This document shows, in pieces, positions 44,085 through 54,074 of a stretch of 64,000 nucleotides of DNA. How positions within the stretch are numbered: position 1 is the first letter of the stretch; each line of letters starts with the position of its first letter. Below the pieces are notes generated by a model, which was given only the letters and a program-made list of their open reading frames with translations, searched no databases and had not been told where the DNA came from. The position numbers and the translations under genes were made by a program. Where the stretch lies: assembly GCA_032433765.1 (NCBI GenBank), contig JAVIAB010000073.1:70321959-70385958 (forward strand). Reading direction: 5' to 3'. The stretch is from Megaustenia siamemsis. Taxonomy: Eukaryota; Mollusca; Gastropoda; Stylommatophora; Ariophantidae.

Positions 44085-45945
44085 TCATCGTCGAGTGCCG
44101 TCTCCGCAACGCATGGCTCCCATGGAGCGCCATTCTACTTTGTCTCTTTCTTTGATGGTGCAGGATGTCATTGGCTGATTTGTCCATCTTTTGATGTTAC
44201 TCGACCATGTTAGTCTTGGTCTGCCTCTGCCTTTTTTTTACCTTGTATTTTCCCTTCAAATATTACTTTTATTAGGCTGTTGTGTCCTTTAACATGCCCC
44301 TAAAATTTAATTTGTCTTGTTATAATTATGTTTAGTAGTTCTCTTTTCATTTTTAGTTGTTTTAAAACTTCATCATTTATATTCTTTTCTTTCCATCCAA
44401 TTCTACCATTTCGTCTATAAATCCACATTTCAAAGGCTTCAATTTTCTGTTCTGTTTTCTTGTCTAATGTCCATGTTTCTGCACCATACAGGAATATTGA
44501 GATGTAGTAACATTTTGCTATTCTTAGTTTTAGCCCTCGTGTTTTGTTTTGATGTTAGTATGTTCTTCATGACATTAAAATTACTTTTTGCATTCCTATT
44601 CTTTTGTTTATTTCAGTTGTACATTTTCCATTACTGGTTATAGTATGTCCAGAGTAGTTGTAGTTCTGAACTGTTTCCAGGTCTATTCCTTCAATTTTGA
44701 TATCCACTTGTGGGTTTTGAGTATTTTCGTTGTTTATGAACATAGTTTTAGTCTTTTTGATATTCATATCTAGTCCTATTTTTTGCTTGTCATGTTTATT
44801 TCATTAAGTAATTGTTGTAGATTTTTAGGATTATCTGCTAGTAGTACAGTATCATCGGCATATCTTAGGTTATTGATTATCTTTCCATTAACTTGTAGGC
44901 CTGGCATCTCTATGATGTTTTTAAAGATTTGCTCAGTGCATAGATTGAACAAGCTTTGTGATAGGATGCATCCCTGTCTTACTCCTCTTTTTATATAAAT
45001 GAGTGTAGAGTTCTCTTTGTTATATTTTATTATTGCTGTCTGCTCCCAGTATAGATTACAAATTAGTCATATGTTCATGTCATCTAGATGTATCTCTTTT
45101 GGCATTCTATAAGTTGTTTGTGGTGTACTTTATCAAAAGCTTTGGTGTAGTCTATGAAGCAGGCATATATTGGTTTGTTTACTTCTGTGTACTTTTCGAT
45201 TAATGTTTTCATGCAGAATATGGCTTCATTTGTCCCGCTATTTTTCCTAAATTCAAATTGTTGCTCATCTAATTCAGTATTGATTTTATTCTGAATCCTT
45301 CCTTGTATAACTTACAGCAAGATTTTTGTAACATGGCTCATTAGGCTTATTGTTCTAAAGTCACTGCATTCAACTGCACCATTCTTTTTAGGCAATGCAA
45401 TGAAAGTTGATGGATGTTTTTAGTTCATTTGGTATGTATCCTGTATGGTATATGTCATTGCATATGTCTGTAATCACTTCAATGCCAAAATCTTCTAGGG
45501 CCTGTATCATCTCTATCTGTATGCTGTCAGGTCCTGCTGCCTTTCCCTTTTTCATTGTTTTTATAGCTTTTTCCACATCAGATTTTAAGATTTTATAGCC
45601 TTATGTACATTTTATAACTGGTTTCTTGTCCCTTTGATCATGAAATAGTTCTGTTATATATTCCTGCCATCTATCTATATCTTTATTGTCTGTTAGTTTT
45701 TTTCCTTTTTTGTCTGCAATGCATCCACCTTCTGTGGCTTTTTTATTTTTATTAGTCGTTTTCTTTATTTCTGTGTGCATTCCTCTTAAGTCTTGTTTGC
45801 TTTCCATAGTTTCTATTTTTATACATTTTTCGCTGAACCAGTTTTCTTTTGCCTTTTTGGACATTTTGCGTATTTCATTATCTATTTTATGGGTTGGGCA
45901 GTGTTCTTCGCTTGTCTCCTTTCTTCCATTTTTCTAAGATGGTGT
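44085..45945 (-). mobile_element. LINE-A, longest copy, 3' two thirds
   Basis: From right to left on the minus strand: linker (KAKENWFSEKCIKIE, EGGCIADKKGKKLTDNKD, IDRWQEYITELFHD); RT entry MKKGKAAGPDSIQIEM and GYIPNELKTSI; then GVRQGCILS-like; NLRYADDT with the catalytic Asp pair at about 44855; NIKKTKTMFINNENTQNP and the C-terminal parts. The left end is CATCGTCGAGTGCCG. It is broken by several indels and cut at right by the LINE-I copy. Confidence 0.9.
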
Positions 45946-45950
45946 GTTTT

Positions 45951-47211
45951 TGGGACCACGTCGACCATGTGATAACAAAATCCCGCAAAGGATTAGCCGC
46001 CTTGAAGGTCATGGCAGCTGCCAACATCTAGCAGAGGCTACTTACTCTTCTGTTCCAGGGATTAGTCCTCGCATCAATCGAGTATGCCTTGGCAATTCTT
46101 ACTGTCAGTACGACTCAAATTGATAGGCTGGAGAAAATACAAAATGAAGCCATGCGCATTATCCTGGGATGTACGAGTGACACTCCCTGTGTAGCAATGA
46201 GGTATCTTCTTGACTTTCCAACCATGGATGACAGAATCAAGATCTGGAGAGCACGAGCATACCTGAAGATTACCACAGATACAGAGCATCCATTGACCAC
46301 GTGCTCAACACAATGAAAGGTCCCAGGCTAAAAAGAGGCAAATCATGGGTGGGCCAAGCAGAAGATGTCATCAAATAGGTCTGTGGGCTTACCAATATCA
46401 GCGTTGGTGAGGAGTGGATACCGGTGCCTACGTCATTCAAGGGAACTTTCTCGTGTATTGTCACACTCGACAGGAAAAGTAGGAAACAGAACCCGGTCAT
46501 GGTTAATGCTGAGGTCAATGGTCTCATCTGCGATAACACCGATGAGAAAGATGCAGTCATCTATACAGATGGATCTGTAATACGACACCAAAGAAGTGCA
46601 TGGGCATTTACAGCATGCTCGGCAGGCAGAATAGTCAAGGAAGACAGTGGTGCATACGTCATGACCACGAGTAGCATGACAATGGAGGCGATGGCAGTGA
46701 CCAAGGCATTCAAATGGTTAGAGTCACAAGACTACACCCATGCCTGTATACTGAGTGATTCGATGAGCATAATTAAAAAAGTGGAGGCGGGCTCTGTACG
46801 CATGCAATGGGTTGAGTCATTGCAGAAATCCAAAATACGTAAGGTCACCTTTGTCTAGGTCCCTGGACATGTGGGAGTACGGGGAAATGAAAGAGCGGAC
46901 AGGTTGGCTAGCTGCGCTGTCATTGAGGACGGGCAACCAATGGATCGGGCGGACATCATCAATGCCCTCCGAGATGTGGGAAGAGCACAGGACTTCGACA
47001 AACAAAGATCCACGCCACTTCTTCAGGTGATGGAAATGGGAGTTAAGATGGGCACTTCCAGAAATGAGAAACTTAGTGAGTGTAAGAAGACTTATCAACC
47101 AACATAGAACTGGAGTTATCAGTTGCTGGACACTGAGGGAATTGCTGAGGAGGGAGCACCTATGGACATGTTCGGAGTGCAATGATGATGACCCGCAAAT
47201 AACTCAATAAC
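45951..47211 (+). mobile_element. LINE-I copy 2: end of RT, RNase H and 3' end
   Basis: Matches 8283-9550 with high identity and ends at the same GACCCGCAAATAACTCAATAAC. It is more truncated at 5'. Lesions against copy 1: TAG at about 46028, one base lost near 46295, TAG at 46376, TAG at about 46857 and small deletions near 47090-47150. RNase H signatures VIYTDGSV, MTMEAMAV and CILSDSMS remain. At the RT/RNase H join it retains a base that copy 1 has lost. No clear target-site duplication; the flanks are LINE-A (minus) and LINE-F (plus). Confidence 0.92.
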
Positions 47212-47212
47212 A

Positions 47213-47975
47213 AGAAAAGTCTAAGTCTGAATAGTAAGAAAACAGAAATAATGGTCAAATCAAGGAAACAAACATCACCATCATGCAGCATAAAAAATAA
47301 ACAGGACAAATCTGAAACAAATGCAACGTTTCAAATACTTGGGCACAATAATAACATCAGATGGAAGATGCATCACAGAAATAAGAAGCAGAATACCTCA
47401 GACCAAAATAGCATTTCAGAAAATTAAAAACGTCTTATGCAACAAATCTATGTCAATATAAGTGAGAAAGAGAGTTCATTGGTGCTATTGGTAGCCAGTT
47501 CTGACCTATGGAAGCGCATCATGGATAGCAGACAAACAAATGAAAAGATGGTTAGAAGCTACAGAGATGGGATTTCTCAGATGAATGTTGAAAGTTTCCT
47601 GGACAGCTAAAAAGACCAATGAGGAAATTCTCAAAGAGGTCAACACAAAAAGGGATATCCTAAAAAAAACATCAGAAAGAAACAATCAACATTTTTTGGG
47701 CACATCATGAGAAGAGGAAAGTTGGAATACTTGGTTACAACAAGCAAAATACAAAGAAAAGAGATCACGGATGACAAAGAGAGTACTAGTTTGAATACTT
47801 AGTTACAACCGGAAAGAAAGATCACGGTTGACAAAGAGAGAAAAATACTAGATAGCTTGGTGTCATGGCATGGAAAACAGCCAACAACAGAATTGATACA
47901 ATGCACAGTAGATAGAAGATTGTGGAAGGACAATATCACCTATGCCAACCGGTATGTCACATGATGATGATGATT
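47213..47975 (+). mobile_element. LINE-F copy, 3' portion
   Basis: A LINE-B relative. It encodes, in broken frames, SLNSKKTEIMVKSRKQTSP, FKYLGTIITSDGRC, AFQKIKNVLCN, EMGFLRMLKVSW-like and FFGHIMRRGKLEYLVT. It ends in (GAT)n at 47975. It begins abruptly next to LINE-I copy 2. Confidence 0.82.
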
Positions 47976-47984
47976 GATTATATC

Positions 47985-48435
47985 TGTATTGTCTGTTAGC
48001 ATATTTCCTTTTTTGTTTGCAATATATCCACCTTCTGTGGATTTTTCATTTTTACTATTCATTCTCTTTATTTCATTTCTGTATGCATCCTTCTTATATC
48101 TTATTTATTTTACATAATTTCTATTTCTAGACATATATGGTTGAGCCAGTCCTTTTTTTTTGCCTTTTTGCACATTTGCGTATTTCATTATCTATTTTGC
48201 TGTTTTGGGTCATGTTCTTCACTTGTCTACTTTCTTCCATTTTTTTCCAAGATGGTGTCAGTCATCTATTTTTGCCTTCTGTCCTTTTCATTTTTGGGCA
48301 AGATGTCGCAAGTTTCTTGTATGCTTTTCTTTATGCATTGCACTTTGGTTGTAACTTTTTCATCTGGATTTTCTCTTCTGTACTGCTCAATCCCTTCATC
48401 TAGCAGCTTCTGGTATGTGTTCTTTACTTGTATTG
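47985..48435 (-). mobile_element. LINE-A fragment, pre-RT linker region
   Basis: Matches the right end of the 44085-45945 copy (CCACCTTCTGTGG, GCGTATTTCATTATCTATTT, CAAGATGGTGT) and extends about 180 bp further 5', to the ATCATC tail of the next copy. Confidence 0.8.
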
Positions 48436-48822
48436 TATCATCATCATCATCATCGTGTGCCTTCTTCGCAACGAAGGTTGGCTACCATGGATTGCCATTC
48501 TACTCTGTTACTTGCTTTGATGGTGCAGGCTGTCATAGATTGACTTGTCCATCTTTTGATGTTACTCGTCCATGTTAGTCTTGGTCTGCCTCTGCCTCTT
48601 TTACCTTGTATTTTTCCTTCCAATATTACTTTTAGTAGGCTATTGTGTCTTTTAACATGCCCCAAAAATTTCGTTTGTCTTGTCTTAATTTTATTTAGTA
48701 GTTCTCTTTTTATTTTCAGTTGTTTTAAAACTTTATCGTTTGTTATCTTTTGTTTCCATCCAATTCTACCTATTCTTCTATAAATCCACATTTCAAAGGC
48801 TTCAATTTTCTGTTCTGTTTTG
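48436..48822 (-). mobile_element. LINE-A 3' fragment
   Basis: Minus-strand frame of 113 codons (48791-48450): MWIYRRIGRIGWKQKITND, KQLKIKRELLNKIKTRQ, FLGHVKRHNSLLKVILEGK and KRGRGRPRLTWTSNIKRW. Cut sharply at 48822, where non-repeat sequence begins. Confidence 0.92.
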
Positions 48823-49248
48823 CTTCACCGGACTTCCGGTGTCATGGCGACTACGTGTTGTCGTTTTTATAATTCGGCTCTTGCTGAGATATTTAAATGA
48901 TTTGCGCAACAGTCTAGTTGTGAAATTATGTGTTGCTATTCTCCGTTTGGTGTAATGTTTTACTTCTGACTGGAGGATGGACTGTGAACTTTATCGATAT
49001 TTAAGTGGAATATGATTTATTCTTCCTTTGTGTCGTGTGTTCGTGGTTCGATAGGCAAGCACATGGTTCGACAACAATGTCGTCGTTAGTCGGGAGTGTT
49101 CAACCCGTATGTGAAAAGTCTGCGACTGTGAATGGGGCGGAAGAATTTGAAATAATCAACGGCCCAGAAAGCTTTTTTGAGGTGCTTATAAGAAAGCATG
49201 CAATGAAAAAGATGGAAACTATTATGCAAACACAATTGGCTATTGCAT
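48823..49248 (+). other. Non-repeat segment with promoter-like and coding-like character
   Basis: Opens with CACCGGACTTCCGGTGTCAT, a palindromic ETS-like site, and has more CpG than its surroundings. A good start context (ACAACAATGTCG) at 49077 opens a frame MSSLVGSVQPVCEKSATVN then GAEEFEIINGPESFFEVL. I do not recognise the protein. It could be a retrocopied 5' end of a host mRNA or an unrelated promoter and first exon carried here. It joins directly to mariner sequence. Confidence 0.5.
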
Positions 49249-49523
49249 CAAGACAGCACACCAGCTCACACAGGAGTAACATTTTTTTAATAGAAAGCAT
49301 TCCAGTGGTCCTGCAACCTGCCTATTCACTTGATCTAGCACCCTGTGACTTCACATTGTGCCCTAAACTGAAGCCAAAGGGGTGCTACTTTGACACAGTA
49401 GTTGACATCACATTGGCAGCTTTGGGCACTTTCGAGGGAAAAAACGCTTTCATGGTATCGTTGAAGCATGGAAGTGGTACTAGGATTGCTGTGTATATTT
49501 CCAAGGGGCTATATCCAAGGTGA
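49005..49523 (+). CDS. 172-codon open frame fused to a mariner transposase C-terminus
   Basis: The frame is uninterrupted from 49005 to 49523; the likelier start is the ATG at 49077, giving 148 residues. The first about 55 residues after that start resemble nothing I know (EEFEIINGPESFFEVLIRK). From HTSSHRS on it is mariner: IPVVLQPAYSLDLAPCDF is the conserved block around the third catalytic acidic residue (S-x-D-L-A-P-C-D-F), and a shifted tail gives GTRIAVYISKGLY. The first two catalytic residues and the DNA-binding domain are absent. Expression is unproven. Confidence 0.45.
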   Translation: MEYDLFFLCVVCSWFDRQAHGSTTMSSLVGSVQPVCEKSATVNGAEEFEIINGPESFFEVLIRKHAMKKMETIMQTQLAIASRQHTSSHRSNIFLIESIPVVLQPAYSLDLAPCDFTLCPKLKPKGCYFDTVVDITLAALGTFEGKNAFMVSLKHGSGTRIAVYISKGLYPR

Positions 49524-49599
49524 CGGCCAAATATAAATAAAGTAAACCTGTAATTTTTTTATAGACATAGTCCTGGAACTTTCCGAAAGCCCCTTGTAT
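49249..49599 (+). mobile_element. Right end of a mariner transposon
   Basis: Transposase C-terminus as above, then untranslated sequence and an end AACTTTCCGAAAGCCCCTTG next to TATA at 49597-49600, which fits a mariner terminal repeat with its TA target. The left end and most of the transposase are missing. Confidence 0.75.
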
Positions 49600-49984
49600 A
49601 TTGATTGCTTATAGGATGTTAGTAACCACCTTTTAGAAATGTAACATAATTTTGTTCCTAGATTAAGGTTACATTAGCTAAAATTTTTGTCACTAATATA
49701 CTAGATTTAAAATGTAGTTAAACCTGACATGTTTATATGTATAAATAAAATGAGATTATGAATTTTGTAAAAGTATACAAAGTGAAAAGTTAAATAACAT
49801 CAGCTGCTTTTTTTTTTTTATGAGATGTAGATTTCTTTTACAAATTTTCCACAATTGAAGATCATATTACTGCTTTTTACCAGAAGAAACACTGATGACT
49901 TTCTTTTGTCTAATATGGGCATGATTTTGTCTTTGTAGACACTTAAATGTACAAATAAGTTTAATCATTAATAAATTGGTTTAT

Positions 49985-50055
49985 GTACAGAATCTTGGAT
50001 ATGCTGATGATATTGTAATTTTGGCTGAAAACCTAGAATAAACTACAGCAATTTA
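49985..50055 (+). mobile_element. Isolated RT palm fragment of a LINE
   Basis: Encodes LGYADDIVILAENLE, the catalytic YADD block, with a stop directly after it. Closest to LINE-A. Confidence 0.65.
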
Positions 50056-50404
50056 GCTGCAGAAATCAACAAAAATAATCATTAAATATTTAAAATAAAT
50101 ATCAATACTAAAATTTAGTATTACACACTTCTTTGGGACAGCATAAGTAAAGTCCAAAAATATAGAAATGGTCATACATGAGACATAATGAAATTAAACG
50201 ATATGAAACAGAGAAAAAAGTGTCTTTTAAAAAAAAAAAAAAAAAAGATCTTTCCAGCATTATACCATTTCTGTGGTGTGCTGGGAAGAGGAACTTATAA
50301 GGTGGATGATAAAAGCATCGTAAATTGTCCTAAATATGTGTTTAGATCTAAACCTAAACAAATGTCATCAATTCTGAAACTAAAAATAGTATATTCTTCT
50401 AAGC

Positions 50405-50790
50405 CTTCACCCATTAAGTGAGTGTGAATGCTTTGTGCCGCTAATTTACAGAAAAACAGCGATATACCTTTGCCTCTCAACCTGATACGACTGCCATCAA
50501 CATTGGTCAATTTTGGTTAAACAATTTTCCCTGGCAGCTACCATTTTTAGCCTACTCTTTTAGAATTTAAACTGTTAAAGGTTCTTTAACATGTGTGAGT
50601 GCACACGGGACCTCATGTTTTTCACCATTTTCAGAAATGGTTAGACACTGGATCTCACTGACCAGGAGAGGGTATAAAGTTACAAAGAAACAATGGATAC
50701 AAAGTGAAAAACATTCCTGCTGCCTTGGTTTGAATCTGGCACCTTTCTGTCCAAAGATCGATATCTTGCATCTTGGTCACAGTCTTCCCT
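50405..50790 (-). mobile_element. SINE S2 copy
   Basis: Left end is the inverse of the GTGAATGC tail. The inverse of GGTCCCATGTG appears as CACACGGGACCTCATG, and the tRNA-like head is near 50730-50790 with a decayed B box (GGTTTGAATCTGG in plus orientation). Confidence 0.8.
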
Positions 50791-50867
50791 AACAGAGAAT
50801 AGTAACATGCTATGGGAATCAACTTCTTTTTGTAAAAAAGGGGGGATGGGTGCTGAGACATAGACAT

Positions 50868-51125
50868 TCATCATTATTATCAAGTATCGGGCCTGCTGGC
50901 GTAGGTGATCATGTCTCTCCACAACTTTCAATCTCAACTGTTATTTATCATTTCAGTTGTTTACCTTCTGCCAAGCCACTCTCTTAAGCGGCCTGGTATC
51001 TTTTCTCTTGGCAACCCTCTATCTCTTCATCCCTAAATTTTTCCAGTTGTTGCAATATATTCCAGCTGTTCCCTTCTCATTAGATGGCCGAAAAAGGATA
51101 ATTGTTTCTTCCTAATATTGGTAAT
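50868..51125 (-). mobile_element. LINE-B 3' fragment
   Basis: Begins CATTATTATCAAGTATCGGG and continues CTGGCGTAGGTGATCATG, CTTCTGCCAAGCCACTCTC and GATAATTGTTTCTTCCTA, as in other minus-strand LINE-B copies. Stops at about 51125. Confidence 0.88.
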
Positions 51126-51129
51126 TACA

Positions 51130-51490
51130 CAGACATTAAATAAATATAATAACAGAAAAGAAAATTTAAGCATTAGAAATTATAGAGTTGGGTTGATGGA
51201 AAATAAAGTAATGAAACAGATGAAAGATGAGTTAAGGAACTGTTAAACATAGATTGAGAGAAACATGACAAATAAAGAAGCATATGATGTATCAAGAGTT
51301 AAGAGTTATCTTAGCAAGGAGATATAACATTTCAAATATGTAAAAATTAAACTGGACTGATAACATAAAGTTATGTAAGTAATGGACTAAGGAATTGATC
51401 TTAGAGGAGTGCATCATCAAGGCTAGAGACAGTAAAATTGCACTCCGTAATAACCAACCATTGATCTGAAGACAGTACAACATCATGTAT
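51130..51490 (+). mobile_element. Decayed LINE-A-like fragment
   Basis: Weakly encodes MKQMKDELRNC (compare LKQLKIKREL) and KLDW then a Lys-rich end. The similarity is low, so treat the call as tentative. Confidence 0.4.
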
Positions 51491-51821
51491 CCAGATGACA
51501 TTTGAGAATATTTCTACATGGCTATTTTTGATACATTCTCAAACTACATATCAAATAATAACCTTGATTACCACAATTTCAGGCGTTGATTGTCACATCT
51601 AGACTAATGTTAAACATAGGTCAAACTTAGTGGAAAACAAAGCGAAGAAAGTATTTTTATGTCAAACCAGTAGCTAGGCAGACTACAAAGGGTTATTTAA
51701 GTTACAGAAATTGTTCATTTCCACTTGTATCATCCATGGAGCACAGTGAGGTCATTAAAGTTATTCATGGCATTATATGTGTGTGTGTGCATGTATGTGC
51801 ATGTGTGCGTCATATATCATA

Positions 51822-52105
51822 TCATTGAGTGCCATTCCACTCTGTCTCTTGGTTTGATGGTGCAGGTTGTCATAGGCTGACTTGTCCATCTTTTGATATT
51901 ACTCGACTATGTTAGTCTTGGTCTGCCTCTTTTACCTTGTATTTTCCCTTCCAAGATTACTTTTAGTAGGCTGCTGTGTCTATTAACATGCCCCCCAAAA
52001 AATCTCATTTGTCTTGTTTGAATTGTGTTTAGTAGTTCTCTTTTAATGTTTAGTTGTTTAAGACTTCATCATTTGTTTTCTTTTCTTTCCATTCAATTCT
52101 ACCTG
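51822..52105 (-). mobile_element. LINE-A 3' fragment
   Basis: ATCATTGAGTGCCATTCCAC, then CTTGTCCATCTTTTGAT and GGTCTGCCTCTTTTACC, the reverse complement of the GRPRLTW region, then to the KEKKTND part. A (GT)n run (51776-51790) precedes it and another (52106-52130) follows. Confidence 0.88.
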
Positions 52106-52124
52106 TGTGTGTGTGTGTGTGCGT

Positions 52125-52295
52125 GCGTGTGTTAGTTAGTGAACTTGTCAGCCAAGGACTGGTGGTTGGGTTCGACCCCTCAACAGTTTCTAGATCCACC
52201 CAGCCTTAAATGGGTCCCAGATTTTTTTTTTTTTGAGTAAGAAACACAGCATGGTATAGTGCTGACCATATTATTTCAAAATGTGTCAAAGATAA
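52125..52295 (+). mobile_element. SINE S1 copy
   Basis: TTAGTTAGTGAACTTG (A box), GTTGGGTTCGACCCC (good B box), CACCCAGCCTTAAATGGG, then T-run and GTGCTGACCATATTA. The 3' third is lost. Confidence 0.85.
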
Positions 52296-52434
52296 AAAAT
52301 CTTATTTTTTTCTTTCAGTTTTACCATTTTTGTATGTAACATCACAATAAAAATAATATAGGACGGCTGGTACAAATGTTGCACAAGAAATCGGAATAAA
52401 TGTCAACATTTTTTATTTTAAACCGTTTTATATA

Positions 52435-52436
<2 letters not shown>

Positions 52437-52524
<88 letters not shown>
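52437..52524. repeat. (AT)n microsatellite, about 88 bp
   Basis: An AT array with one early interruption (TATATTTATATA). Longest dinucleotide array in the window. Confidence 0.97.
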
Positions 52525-52530
<6 letters not shown>

Positions 52531-52627
52531 TTGACATCATAGAGAAAATTAAAGTAGATGCAAAGCGTAGTAATAATTCACTGCAGTCTGGTAAAGGATG
52601 ATTTAAGTGATTCATGCATCAAAGTGA

Positions 52628-54074
52628 TTAACCCTAGATTATGATACCTGTCTGTTACTCACATGTTTACAATACCATATAGTAAAATTAATACCACTAA
52701 ATTGTAACATTAGAAGCTTGAATAGATAATCAATAACTTAAGATATGCTGATGATACTGTACTACTAGCAGAAAATCCTAAAGAACTACAACAATTACGT
52801 AACGAAATAAACATAAGCAAAAAATATGTACAAGATATGAATATCAAAAAGACTAAAACTATGATCATAAACAAAGGAAATACTCAAAACCCACAAATGG
52901 ATATCAAAATTGGAGGAATAGACCTGGAGACAGTTCATAACTACAACTACCTTGGACATACTATAACCAGTGATGGAAAATGTACAACTGAAATAAACAA
53001 AAGAATAGGAATGGCAAAAAGTAATTTTAATGCCATGAAGAACATACTAACATCAAAACAAATAACACCAGGGCTAAGGCTGGGAGTAGCAAAATGTTAC
53101 ATCTTTTCAATATTCCTATGTGGTGCAGAAACGGGGACATTGGACAGGAGGACAGAGCAGAGATTTGGGGCCTTTGAAATGTGGATATGTTGAGGAATGG
53201 GTAGAGTTGGATAGAGGAAAAAGAAAACAAACGATGAAGTCTTGAAATGGCTAAAGGTGAAAGAGAACTACTGGACACAATTCAAACAAGACAAATGTGA
53301 TTTTTGGGCCATGTTAAAGGACACGGTAGCCTACTAGGAGTAATCCTATAGGGGAAAATACGGGGTGAAGGAGGCAGAGACAGACCAAGACTAACATGGA
53401 CAAGTGACATCAAAAGATGCATAAATCAGCCTATGACGACCTGCACCATCGGAGCAAGAAACAGAGCAGAATGGCGGTCCATGGTAGCCAACCTTCGTTG
53501 CGGAGACGGCACTCGATGATGATAAGCTTAAAAAATAGTTTTTTTTTTTAATTTTTTAAAGTTCTGACACACAGCTGTGTGTTTACACTAGGAGAGACAC
53601 AGGGACTTGGATTTCCTGTCACAGGTTGATTTATGACCTGAATTTGACCACATGGACCAGTGTTACATTGTTTATTGATACAGATTCAGTAAGTCTGTCA
53701 GCATATTTGGACTCCTCATAACATTATTCCCTGCGTTTCCCAAGTTACAAAGGGTTGTTTAATGTCAGACGACGACTGAGGAAATGTCCGATACAGGGGG
53801 AAAAAAAAGGAAAAACTACCAATTTCTTTAAAATTTACAATTTTTTTTTTTCACAATAAACATACAAGATCATATCTCATGAAATGGGGGAAAATATCTA
53901 TATTTATATATCTAACACCAAAGGAAACAAACCCAACACTTAGGGATTACAGGAAGTAGTAATTAGGAAAGTACATGGAGTGGGGAAATGTTTGACCACA
54001 GCAAACTGTCAAATTTTGAAGAATTTGTTTTTTGATGCGGTAAATTTAACTATCCTATCGTAATCTAGGGTCAA
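52628..54074. mobile_element. piggyBac-like non-autonomous element, copy 2, with nested LINE-A
   Basis: Left terminus TTAACCCTAGATTATGATAC. Right terminus, reverse-complemented, TTGACCCTAGATTACGATAG, with TTAA mutated to TCAA. The body 53535-54074 is the inverse of 36501-37050 of copy 1 (shared GTGTAAACACACAGCTGTG-like and AATTTGACA stretches). LINE-A at 52733-53525 is inserted, with AAGCTT at both borders. Confidence 0.78.
52733..53525 (+). mobile_element. LINE-A copy, 3' portion
   Basis: Begins at LRYADDTVLLAENPKELQQL (catalytic YADD), then NIKKTKTMIINKGNTQNP, NYNYLGHTITSDGKC and CGAETGTLDRRTEQRF. The later part is G-enriched (A to G changes such as AGGAGGACAGAGCAG where other copies have AAGAAAACAG) and frame-broken, ending GAGACGGCACTCGATGATGA. 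Confidence 0.9.
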
